Shown: positions 44,696-56,598 of the stretch, in pieces
Layout: the number at the start of each line of letters is the position of its first letter
How positions within the stretch are numbered: position 1 is the first letter of the stretch
DNA from: Pogonophryne albipinna
Taxonomy: Eukaryota; Chordata; Actinopteri; Perciformes; Artedidraconidae
Direction of reading: 5' to 3'
DNA: 64,000 bases
Assembly: GCA_028583405.1 (NCBI GenBank)
Contig: CM053257.1
Coordinates: 31,553,071 to 31,617,070 of the forward strand
Position numbers and translations under genes: made by a program
Notes under the pieces: model-generated
The model's input: only the letters and a program-made list of their open reading frames with translations
Told to the model about the DNA's origin: nothing
The model's database searches: none

Positions 44696-44734
44696 TCATA
44701 TTTGTTCTTTCAGTCAGACAACTCACGTGTTTCT

Positions 44735-44864
44735 TTAACATGTTTATTAGAAGCAGCATATAGTTTGAGTTTGGCGTCTAGGCTCGGGCCTCATCACGCC
44801 ATATATATACATAGCACGATGAGTGAAGATTAAATAACTAACCCCCCGAGCCTACAGGTGGAAG
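44735..44864. repeat. Inverted-repeat element, copy 2
   Basis: GGCGTCTAGGCTCGGGCCTC and CCCCCGAGCCTACAGGTGG match copy 1 at 28433 in reverse. Confidence 0.5.
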
Positions 44865-44914
44865 CTGGGGTGGAAGCTGGGGTGGAAGCTGGGGTGGAAG
44901 CTGGGGTGGTGGTG
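44862..44914. repeat. 14-bp G-rich tandem repeat
   Basis: GGTGGAAGCTGGGG repeated about 3.7 times. The G-runs could form a quadruplex. Confidence 0.9.
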
Positions 44915-46241
44915 GGGCGGGCAAGCAGTAGCAACGTGGAAGTTGCTGCAGCAATAGCAGCAGCAAGCAAGAGAGAGATATGACAGGTTAAATAGAGCGG
45001 CATATTAAGGAGACTCTGTTTGGTTGGTTGTAGAGTGGCAAGGGGGCGTTATGTATGAATGCAGCATAAGTGCTCGAGTTGACTGCCTGAATTAGCTCGC
45101 AGGCTTCTTCCCATTTCTTGTAATTGTAAAAGTTATTTCTTTTTGATTGTTTTGAAAAAAACACAAAAAACAAACAAGACAAACATGACGCTGGTGACGA
45201 TTACCTAATATTTTATTTACAAGGAAAATGTACGCTAGAGGGGGTAGGACCAGAAAAGTTTTTATAAGCTTCTTCTTGCCCCTGTTGAACATGACAGAGA
45301 CTATTTGAGATTTTTTTTTTAAATATGTTTTGTACTGTTATAATTATTATTATAAGTAAAACAAATATATTATTATTATTGTTGTATGTTTTGTTTCTGA
45401 CATGTTCAATACATTTAGTTTTTTATTTGCAGTTCATGGAGCCATCACAAACTCAGAGACCTTCTCCAGCGCGGGGCCAATAACAGTGACAGGTTGTCCA
45501 TTACCTAACACAGATTTTAGGTAACAACACTCTTGAATTGTTTCACGAAAGATTCCCTGCTTTCTCAGCTCTAAACCTTTGATCCTGGCGAAGCTGAGGG
45601 ATGTCACTTTGCGGCTAAATTAATTCACATGATCAATTAATATCAATATAGGGGTCAAATAGGAGGCAAATGTCTCTAAGCTTCTTTAACGCTTCTCCCA
45701 CAGGTTTTTTTCCTCTGTATTTGATGAATTACTAACTTTGACAAATGGATTCTCCGGACAAAGCAGAGGACTCCAAGAGAGACAGATGTACTGATAAATC
45801 GTCAAAATTCACAACAGCTTAGTCAGGCGTGTCAGTGCAGAGCGCAATTAAACAAAAAATATTAAAATCATATCCATTCAGTGTTTATTAACGCACACAA
45901 AACTTGACTTTTATAAAGAAGTTTATTTCCTTTTTTTCATTGTTGCTTTTTACATATATTTATATAAACCTGACTATAATATAACTTGATTTTTTTCCAG
46001 CCAAATCAACCAGACACAAGAACATTTTCTCCCCACAATCACTGGAATGAACTCTTTAAACACATTTCAATTAGGTAACAACTTTGAATATGAAAACATA
46101 ATCTGTCACTGTCAATCCAAATGTTGCACACTGTATCTACGGTACATATACATGTACACATGTGTAACACTTGACAAACTTAGTCCTGTCTATCGTTTCA
46201 CTTTATCTTTCCATATTTAACAGATTCACATGATCAATTAA

Positions 46242-47910
46242 AGGTCCCCTATTATACTGTTTTTCATCAATATATTATAGGTCTCAGATATATCCAAAAC
46301 ATGTCTCTGAAGTGTTTGGCTCCAAACACCAAACAGATCATTGCAGCATTACCCATAATCCCCTCTGTTTCAGTCCTGTTTCCAAAGTGCTGATTCTCTG
46401 TTACTTTAGATGAAAACAAGGAGCCCCTCCCCACGACCCTCTGATGCCCCTTTCACACCAACGCGTTTTCACCTCCGGCTCGGAGCTGGAGCCTGAAAAG
46501 TGCCGGTTTTTCCTGTTCACACCGCAGCGGCGCCGCCTCTTAGCTCCGGAATCCGGTTCACTTCCAGCTCCAAAAAATTGTCGGTCTAGAGGCAAGAGCT
46601 TCGGAGCTAAGAGGTGGCGTCGCTTACGTCTCTCTTACGTCGAGGCGTGCAGGAAACTAAACCCACCTCCCCAACATGGGTCGACTGTCATGCCTGCCTA
46701 CAAGCAGTAGTGCTTATAAACACACTTTATAAAGTCAGGCAACACTAACCAGGCTTCGTGTGATTCTGTTTATTTGTACCTTACTTTGACCATCCGTTCA
46801 CTGTTATTGATCATTGTGGAGAGAGGCAGACGTTTTGTATTATAGCAGCTATCCGATGGAATCAATACATGGGCTGCACAGGTTGTCGTGTCCGACTATC
46901 ACAAGTAGAATCATAATAAAAATACGCGGGTAAAATGTGCCTGTAGAAAACGGTTTATGCCACAATAGGATAGCAATAGCAAGTAGTCAGTTTAGCTTTG
47001 GTTGCTATGCTAACATCACCCATTTTATACCAGAGAAACGTTCATAACAGCGTTGTGATGCCAAACAGCGTCAATTCAGACTGACACACATTCACTTAAG
47101 GGGAACTGGGGATATGTATCAGCTGCTTGTGTGAGTCGGACAGTGAATACTTTAGAGCGGCCGCTGCAGTGTGAGCTAACCGGGAGCTAACGGGAGAAGA
47201 GCAGCCAACACTGCAGCGGTCGGTAAATGCCGCAGAAACACATTAATAAACAATGAACCACGGCACTCTGGAGAAAAGCATAAGGTTGGAGAAGTCGTTA
47301 TTTAATTTAATCTGGCTTCGTGTGATTAAAAGCAACACGATCATCGATCCGATGCAGTTCCCCGTTGTTGTTGTTGTTGTGAGAGCCGTAATGCCGTTGG
47401 GGAGCAAATCAGCGATGTAAACGGTTACGTCATGACGCAGCAGCGGCAGCACCAGTCGGGTGCTGGGCGGTGTGAACAGAGCGGGAGCAGAAAAGGGAAA
47501 CCGGAGCTGAACCAGAAAAGCTCTAGCTCGGAGCTAGAAAGGGAAAAGCGCTGGTGTGAAAGCCGCACGAGAGAGATTTGGTTACAAAGAACACAATGGT
47601 GCTCTAGGAGGAGATTCAGGTGATAAGGGGGGGGGGGGGGGTTACCTTGGTTGGTGATTGGCTAATGGTTACACAAGCCAAAAAATCGTTATGACATCAT
47701 AAAGTGGCCAAAATCTGATCAGCTCGTTTTCAGACAGGTTTTTATAGAAATGGATCAGGACAAAAAGAGAGAGAATCTTTGTTCCTGAAACTTTCAGAGT
47801 CTCTTTCCACAGAGGGGACACATGGTGATGTAGAAGAGACATGAAGAAGAGGGGACAAATGTTGATGTAGAAGAGACATGAAAAAGTGGATTTTGCATAA
47901 TAGGTGACCT
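46242..47910. mobile_element. TTAA-flanked MITE (family T), copy 3, inverted, with nested element
   Basis: TTAA at 46238-46241 and 47911-47914. Right end TTTTGCATAATAGGTGACCT equals copy 1 reversed. About two 37-bp units are present at 47815-47885. A different element is inserted between about 46446 and 47569. Confidence 0.8.
46446..47569. mobile_element. DNA element with CTTTCACACC ends nested in the MITE
   Basis: Left CCCCTTTCACACCAACGCG and, reversed, right CGGCTTTCACACCAGCGC are inverted repeats. Inside, the words GGAGCTGGAGCC and GAGCTAGAAAGGG recur. Comparison with copy 1 shows the site (CTCTGA-GAGAGATTTGG) was continuous before. The duplication is 2-3 bp and unclear. No transposase is seen. 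Confidence 0.65.
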
Positions 47911-48839
47911 TTAAGTAATAAATCGTCAAATTTCACTACAGCTTTGAGAGTCAGGCATGTGATTTTAGTGGTTTGTTTAAAAACAGACACTGATAACGAC
48001 TTTATTTTGCCTACAGGACTGTGATTGTTGGTTCTCAGTATCGTGCAGTGCTGCCTGTGCATTATGCCGAGCTGATTCTTTACCTCAACCGTGTGTCTGA
48101 CCTTGCTTTTAAGTGATCTCTGTCAGTGCCGTCAGCCCCGTCACTAAGAGGCTTGCAGGCAGCGGATCAGTTTAGCACAGCCTCACCTGACTAATCTGAT
48201 TACTTCAACAAGGCTGCTATCAATGTGCAAGACAGGACCAAAAAAAGACTAGCGCATCATACATACGTAAGGGACCATGTTCATGCACAGAAAGTTTAGC
48301 TGAGGTCCCTGAAGCTGCGCTAAATCTGTGTGCTGTCTCCTTAATGAGCTTTTTTGAATGTACATGTTCCTTTAATGGACAGTCCCCCTCCCCCCAAAGC
48401 CTTTCTTTCCAGCTGTAGTGATCTGTACATGGGTAAAAAAAAAGCAACAGCACACTTTCAGTAGCTTACCACAAGATATATTCAGCCCTCAGCTCCAGCT
48501 CAGATACATAAGGCCTTTATTAGCATTGCTAGTATGTAACACTGACCTCTGATCAGCCTCAGGGAGGGAGACGACAAATGTGTCAGCAGGAGCATGAAGA
48601 AATGTGGCTATTAAAGATCAATATAACAATGTACTACTATTGTACATTTACTGAATGAAGTACCATAGGTATAAACATGAGATTTTTGTTGTAGGTGAAA
48701 TTATCATACATGTAATGTAAGTACACCTTGATTATGTGGGTTTATAGAATATTAATTGGCAGAAATATTGCTTATTTTGTGTAGAAATATTTCACAATTC
48801 CAGCTTATAAAATGTACTGATTTTATTACAATTATTTCT

Positions 48840-49720
48840 TTCTGCAATGAGTACTTTTATTCCCAGTACATTTTGTGACTGAAATACTTTTACTTGAGTT
48901 CCCTTCACAGTCCAGTACTTTTACTTGTAATTGAGTATTTTTAGTAGTACTTTTACTCTGAATACTTCTTCCACCACTGCAATTTACCATGAACATTTTC
49001 TGGTACTTTATCTGGTATTACAAACCTTATCTTATATTTAATTCTTAAACACTGGGTTTTAGCCGTGCTTAATTCCAGTTAGCATCTTTAGCTAGAGGAG
49101 AGCAAAGAGCATCAGCGAAAGTCCCAGAAGGATTTGAGCTGCAGCTGAAGGGTTACAGAGGGCAGCAGATGCAGCGGCTTAATCACTGCAGCAGTTTCAG
49201 GCCTCAGGTGTTCACATGTACTTCTATAACTTAAGGTAGCCATCAGACATAAGTATTGATCATTAATATTACAATATTAATATATTATTTTATTTGTTTC
49301 GTTGGTACTTTGTGGACATACATAGAATACAACTAGGGATATTTCAGAGGTGGAAGAAGTAGTCAGATATGTGTCTTAAGTAAAGTAGCAAAAACACATA
49401 AAAAAAATACTCAAGTAATGTATTCAAAATCGTACCTAAGTAAAAGTACAAAAAGATACTTAAAGTACCAAAATTAAAAGTACTCGCATCAATTTCTGAA
49501 TCATATATTAAATGACTGGATTATGATTATTGATGCATTATTACGTTCATCACAGCTACTAACAATGAAACTAATTTTACAAACTTTATGTACTGCTGCT
49601 GGATATTTTAACTTATAATTGTATGTCAATGTTTAGTTTATTTATATGTTGTATTAGCTAATAATCTGAATTCATACAATAAAAATACTCTGGTAAAGTG
49701 CAAGTACCTTAAAGTTACAT
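48840..49720. repeat. ACTCAAGTA-type repeat fragments
   Basis: Pieces at about 48850-48980 and 49345-49710 contain AGTACTTTTACTTG and AAGTAAAAGTACAAAAAGAT words. Between them is unremarkable AT-rich DNA. Confidence 0.55.
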
Positions 49721-49797
49721 TATCTTATGTGTTTCAGTTGCACTAAATCTTACCCTTTTTAAGGTTATTTGAAATGTGCTATGTGTGCAGTAATGTA

Positions 49798-50362
49798 CTA
49801 ATGGCGCATTTCCACTGCAGCGGGTAGCCCCGTTTAAGCGTCCTAAATCGTCCTCAAGCGGCCAGGCCAGTTTTTGGTGGCCTTTCCATATAGCGTAGCA
49901 CCGGCTAGCGGGTACTTTTTCCCTCTTTTTCCGGCCCCATAAAATCGTGGTTCGATCAGGCCAGGGCTGAACTAGTGACGTCAACACTCTCGACTGCTGA
50001 TTGGTCGGAGAGAATCGTCACAAGATCGCGCGCGAGATCATCCCGAGCGTCGCATATATATCTAGAAGCAAGCTTGCAGCATTTTTATACACAGCATTTT
50101 TTGACGTTCCTACATCTTATTGGGGATGATAAAATCCAGCGGGAGCTCGACGGAACAACTCGAAATGTGAAAGTGTTCCAGGATGTCTCTGCACAGATGC
50201 CCCGCCTACACTGCGTTGCTACCCCAGGTCCTAAACTGTAATTGAAATGCGCCACGGCCTCGGACGGCCAGCGAGGCAGCCCGAGGCAGCCCGAGGCCTG
50301 AGCGAGGACGCTTAGGGACGCTTAAACGGGGCTACCCCGCTGCAGTGGAAATGTGCCATTAG
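49798..50362. mobile_element. MITE with long terminal inverted repeats (~45 bp)
   Basis: CTAATGGCGCATTTCCACTG on the left equals the reverse of the right end with one mismatch (CAGTGGAAATGTGCCATTAG); similarity continues through AGCGGGTAGCCCCGTTTAAG. Length 565 bp. Ends and TAA/TTA edges suggest a Harbinger-type element. Confidence 0.8.
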
Positions 50363-53300
50363 TGTCCTTGTTCTGGCACAACGAATCCCATAAACCCTCA
50401 CACCAGCAAATCATGATTAATCACTATCATTTCCCTTCCCTCCTAATAAATAAGAGAATAAATCAGTGCCTATTTTGACTGTTAAAATAGCTCATTAATT
50501 ATTCAGTCTAAATAGTCGTTTGGTTTTAAGTCATGTAGAAATGTTCTCGGTTACAAAAGCCCCACACACTGTCTAAGCAGCACACTGAACACACCTCTAC
50601 TTTCACCTTCTTTTCTTCTCCTCCTGCCCTCCCCCACACACTGTCTTCCCACACTTCTGTGGATTAAAAGCTAAAGAGGGCTGAGAAGTCGAGGCTTGGC
50701 AGTCCTTTCCCACTCTTACCTTTCTTTTACCGGTTACGTATTCGCAGCTCTTAGCCAGTGTTTTACCAATCCAGACGCTGGTAACATAATCCCTGATTCT
50801 GAGGTGTGGGGTGTGTCCCAGTCCAAATCAGGAGCTCAATCGACTGCTGGAAATGAAGACATTTTTCATTTTCAATATGTCTCTAAGGGCCTTGGAATCA
50901 AGAGGTGATAATTAGATGGGTTTTTTTATTTTAACTTCTCATGCGATTTGGATTACCTGATGATATTTTTTCCCAGTGAAAGGACAAGTACTTCTGTATA
51001 CTTAATCCACCTGGAGTTTGGATGGTACTATTCAGCGACAGGCTGCAACATCGACATGGCTCCTGCAGGATGTAGAGAAATTGCTCCAGGTCAGATCTTT
51101 CTCTTAATAAATCTGTCTAATTTGATTGTCTTTATATCGATGTAACCCTATTTAAAGTAATATATAGCTTTGTTAATGTACATTTTCATACAGTATCCTT
51201 TTAGCCATGTACCAATCTGCAGCAGAGCTACTCCAGCAAGGATAGGACTGTTGAAATGCTGGATTGTCCAATCCTTTATACATTTTGATTGACTTTAACA
51301 AAGACACTCCATATGGGTAATTCAAAAAGACTTTGATGGATTAACAAATTTGACCCATTTCTTATTTTCAGCACCACTTTAGGACATGGCTAGCATAAAA
51401 GTAAGCGCTCCTCTTAGCCTATTAGGAACTGATAAGCCAATGTCAGTATTAGCACTTGAGAAGGCTTGTTGGCTGCGTATTAACTCAAAGGCAAAGAATC
51501 AAACAGGCTCTGTGCTCCTTTTGTGCCGTTCAAGAGTGTTTCTTCATCCATTGAAACCCACATGTGGTTTACATGTTGATTAAGGAAAGAGATGTAAGGT
51601 TTGAGATCATTTTGAAACATTGGAACTATAACACAGTTTGTCCACCAGAGGGCACTGACAAGTCCATCTTTTAGCTGTAAAATATCCGGCTTAGGCCACA
51701 GGTCGTATACTCCGAAGCAGGCAAAGTAGTTTTGTTTTCACTCCTTTCTTGTCCCGTTTAGAGGACGCTCTAAAGCTACCAGTTTTAGCATAGTGTCACA
51801 ACAAAGCAGGGGTACGTGGATTTTGCCTTCAAAGCCTACGCGTACACCCTCTGATGACAATATCTACGTAACTTGGAAACTTCTGTAAAAGTTTTAACAG
51901 TGTTTTGTATCTTTGTCATAATTTGTTCTCAATAGTTTTGAATCCATACATATACTGTATGAAATAAGTGGACGCAGTTCCCGTGACTTCACATTTTCGA
52001 GGATGGCAAAAGCGCCATTTTGGTTTTCTGAAACCAGTAGGGACAAGAGACAAAAACAAGACATTTTTACACATCTACACATTTTACAATTTACTTTCAT
52101 GCATAAAAAACACAAAAGAGTTTAATTTCTTAGTCGAAAAAACCAAACGACCCTGTGGTAGTGACCTGTCAATCACAAGGTAGCCCCGCCCTAATGCATG
52201 CAATGCTTTATTTTGTGTTTTCATCTTTACGGGACCATAATCTACTAAATGAATATCCTGCTGTGTTGAAGAAGATTTCAAACTAGCAAATGAGACCATG
52301 AACTAATAAGTCAAATGTTTAACGGGATAATTATCCAGTGAGAAGTAGGAACATTTTCTTATAGACTTCTATACAAGCAGTAAAAAAGTGCAGATGCCCC
52401 CTGCTGGTCAAATAGTGCAGGTTTGCAGATTTTTTTGCAGGGTAGTTTTTATGCTGTGTCATGTGATTTGGTTAAAAAAACATACCATGACTTCTTTGAA
52501 AATCAACATCAGCCTTATAAAATCTATGATCAGTGGAGCCAAATTATAAACAGAGGACACGAGATAGCACGAGATAGCTAACATTCTTTTGCATTTTTTT
52601 CAGAATGTTTAGCTGTGGACTAAAATGTTTTAGTTGTCTCTGTAAACCACATGTATATTGGTGAAACCGTTTTATTTATTTCAAGCTGCGACTACATTTC
52701 TCCTCAACTCTGGCAGTTTGGACTTTTGCTGTCAATGTTAACATGTTCTACAAGAAGGGCAAAGGAATGAAGTAAACGCTTGGTTTGTCTTTTAGTTAAC
52801 AGCAGGATTTAAAATTAGGTTTTTAAAGCATACTCGGCTGGGTAACATTAGATCAGGAAAATGTCAATTTGTTGCGCTCTGTGCTGACAGTAAACTGAAG
52901 AGACTCAGTTAATGTTGAAGGATTAATACGGCCAGACTGTCTTTTCTAATTCAACTTGAAACACCAGTGTAAACTCCATTAAAATGTGGTTTAATCCTGA
53001 GCTTGTAAGAAAAATGCTTGTTTCCAGAATCTCAAATCATTAAGACATGCCTGTTGAAAGGGAAACTAGCAACCAACCAAACCAAACCTAACCAGATTTA
53101 GCTCCACGTTAACTGGCACTTGATATCTTAAACTCCCTGTGCCCCAGCAGAGCTTATCAGCTTGTAACACAAGAGGCAAGTTGATGCTGATAAGATTCAA
53201 CATCAATTTCTGTTTAAGGTTACAGCTCAACAAGATGCAAGTTGAGGTCAGGTTTCACATCTGTACCCTGACCTTTTAATTTGGGGTGTCTTTGCTTGTT

Positions 53301-53378
53301 TCACAAAGTAAAAACTGATCATGCTGAATAGTGGAAACTAATATTTTCCTAATTCTATTTCTTCTTCTTTTTTTATAG
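50363..53378. other. Single-copy region upstream of gucy2f; possible 5' exon
   Basis: An exon-like segment 50977-51089 (acceptor TTTTTTCCCAG, donor CTCCAG-GTCAGA) and an acceptor at 53378 (TTTTTTTATAG) could supply 5' UTR exons of gucy2f. No upstream coding start is seen. The rest shows no repeats I recognise and two CTCF-like motifs (51642, 52395). Confidence 0.3.
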
Positions 53379-53523
53379 TGACAGTGATGGCTCAGGGTCA
53401 TCTCGTCGCCTGTACCAAGGCCTACTGAGTGCCGGGAGACAGTCCTATTCACCAAGACACAGTCCCTGTCAAACACAACACCAAACACTCTCTCTAAAGC
53501 ATCAGAATAGCTGTGTGAGGAAA

Positions 53524-55517
53524 ATGGCAAGTCACAGAGACCCTCGCTTTCTGCACAACCTGTCCTACCACCCACGATGGCAGCACGACTCTATAAAACT
53601 GAAGAGAAAAAGACACGCTCGAACAGTAGCTTCGAACATTTGCAGTAGAAATAGTCTGTTTAAATCAATAGCAGCTTCATCATCTAAACCACAGTTGCCA
53701 TCAGATCCTGTGCAACGCTCCAGGAGCTGGTTCAGGAGCAGGCTTTTTCTGCCCTTACTCATGCTCACATTTCTGCCCTGTCAAGCCTGGGCGACCACTT
53801 TCAAGGTGGCCCTGGTTGGACCCTGGACGTGTGACCTGCTGTACTCCAAGTCTCTCCCAGACCTGGCCGCCAGCCTTGCTACCGCCCGCATCAACAAGGA
53901 CCCCTACCTCAACAAAGGCTACTGGTACGACTACACGCTGGTCAACGAGGACTGCAAGTCTTCCCGTGCTATGGCTCGCTTTGCGGAGCTGGATGGTCAT
54001 GGTGCTGCTTTCCTCGGTCCAGCGAACCCAGGCTACTGCTCCTCTGCTGCTATGTACACCAGAGAGTGGGATCTTGGGATTCTCTCCTGGGCTTGCCTGA
54101 AACCCAACATGAATAAATTGGGCATGTATTCCACCTTCCAACGGCCGCTTCCTCTGTCGTCCCGCGTGCTTTTCAACGTGTTGCGGTTCTTCAGTTGGGC
54201 CCATGTGGCTGTGATCTCAGAGGAGACAGATTTATGGGAAGCAACCGGACAGGAGCTGGCCTCTTCTTTGAGGGCTCTTGGTCTGCCTGTAAACCCTGTG
54301 GTCACCATGTTCTCCGACAAGGACGGGCCGCGGAAGGCGCTGACAAAAGTGCGGGAAACAAACCGGGTCAGAGGTGAGTGTTGGAGGACCTTTTTTGTAT
54401 GTCTAATTTAAGATAAGATAAGAAGTACTTTATTGATCCCAAGTTAGGAAATGTTTGTGTTGCAGCAGCATAAAAAGACATGGCATTGTACAATACAATT
54501 AAAAGACAAGAAATAAACATTTAAAAATGTCAAGATTCAAGGCTTTTATTGTCATATGTACATAGCTACAGTGTAGTTAGGTCACAGGTTCTCAACATCT
54601 CAATAGCAATAAAATAGCAAAAGAAAATCGAATTACACATTTACAGTGACAAAATATAAAGCAGGATATTATATATACCTAAATATGTGAGTAATGGAGT
54701 ATTAAATATTAGATTGGATGTAAATATGAAATGTACAGTGTGATTTAGAGTCCAAGAAGCTATGGAGCAGATTGTTCTCTTCCAGCCAGTGGTGATTTGT
54801 TATATAGAGTTAAAGATAAAGTATAAGAACATATTAACCATCATGTATTTTAATTTCTTACATATAAATAACGTATGTAATCCTTCCTCTCCACAGTTAT
54901 CATTATGTGCATGCCTTCTGTCCTGATTGGAGGCCAAGCCCAGTACCAGCTTCTGACCACAGCGTTGGACATGCGTATGATCGACCGCGGTTACGTCTTC
55001 ATCCCCTACGACACCCTCCTCTACTCACTTCCCTACAAGGGGGCTCCCCACTATATGCTGGGCAACGACACCAAGCTGCGGAAAGCCTACGACGCGGTCC
55101 TCACCATCACCATGGACTCTGGAAAACGCAACTTCTACGAGGCCTTCAAAGACGCTCAGGACAGCCATGAAATCCGCAGCAGCTCCAAACCAGAGCAGGT
55201 GAGACCTCTATTGTAGATTTAACGATACAATACGATAATACGTTATTGGTCAGATCAAGTCTGAAATTTGACTTGCATCACAGCAGCTCCATGTGTAACA
55301 TCAACATATACACATATCAAGACGCAATACATGAAAAACAAGCAACAAACATTTAACATAACAGCACAATCACTGAGAGAAAACATGCTCAAAGACCCTT
55401 CAGCGTGCATTTGATCTGGGATTCAGCTAGAAACAGAAGATGATGACACAACTGGAAGATGACTCAAAACAAATGCACTTACCATATCCAACCTCAGAGC
55501 ACATTACAACAACTGTG

Positions 55518-55593
<76 letters not shown>

Positions 55594-56078
55594 ATACTTG
55601 CCAACCGATTTTCGCGGGAGACTCCCGATTTCAATGCCCTCTCCCGGTTTCCTCATATTTCTCCCGCATTTCTCCCGATTTCTGACAAAATCAGATTTAC
55701 TCAGGACTGTTTCCACTCGGACTTTAATACAGCTACACCATTGTTTGGTTTCCATGGTAGCGCGTCTCTTTAGTACCGTGCACAACTGAAAGTCTGAGAG
55801 GGTGAGGAAGATAGTCACAGAAAACAGAACAAGAATCGACAACTCTACCCTCTGCTCACTCCTTTCCTGTAAAATACAGGTCCAGCCCACACATATGCTC
55901 CATCAAGGAAGGTGCTACAGGCAGCAAGGCAGTGCACTTACAACTACAATAAGCAGGTTAATGTTAATCTAATACAGCTCCGGCTGTATCCACTAGATAG
56001 ACTTTCCACGGTGGTTTTGGAAATGCTCCCGATTTCTGAGGTCTCAAGGTTGGCAAGTATGACACACACACGCGCGCG

Positions 56079-56133
<55 letters not shown>

Positions 56134-56274
56134 CGGTACAGTACAGTCAGGAATGCAGGCAGCATGTTTCAGTAGGCTACATGTATGAAGTCTGCTGTTT
56201 TCTGTCAACCAAATGTGTACCACACACACACACAGTCACACAGTCACACAGACAAACACACACACCGGCACACA

Positions 56275-56313
<39 letters not shown>

Positions 56314-56528
56314 ACACACCGACACACACACACACACACCGACACACACACACACACCGACAAACACACACACCGACACACACACACACACACCGACACA
56401 CACACACCGACACACACACAGTCACACAGACATACACGCACACCGACACACAGGCACACACACACATACACCCACACCCACATACACACACAGACACACA
56501 CACCGACACACACAGACACACAGACACA

Positions 56529-56598
<70 letters not shown>

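Larger units (their letters stand above)
43525..46050 (+). other. Chain of three exon-like segments, in phase (unproven transcript)
   Basis: 43525-43616 (acceptor TTATTTCAG, donor GTGAGT), 45433-45492 (acceptor TATTTGCAG, donor GTTGTC, weak) and 46001-46050 (acceptor TTTTTTCCAG, stop TGA). Joined, they keep one open frame with phase-1 junctions: QQIDHQRALQQQPTAGAG, VVNYLDICS, AITNSETFSSAGPITVTG, AKSTRHKNIFSPQS, then stop. I recognise no family. It could be the end of an unknown gene starting in the gap, a non-coding RNA, or chance. Confidence 0.2.
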
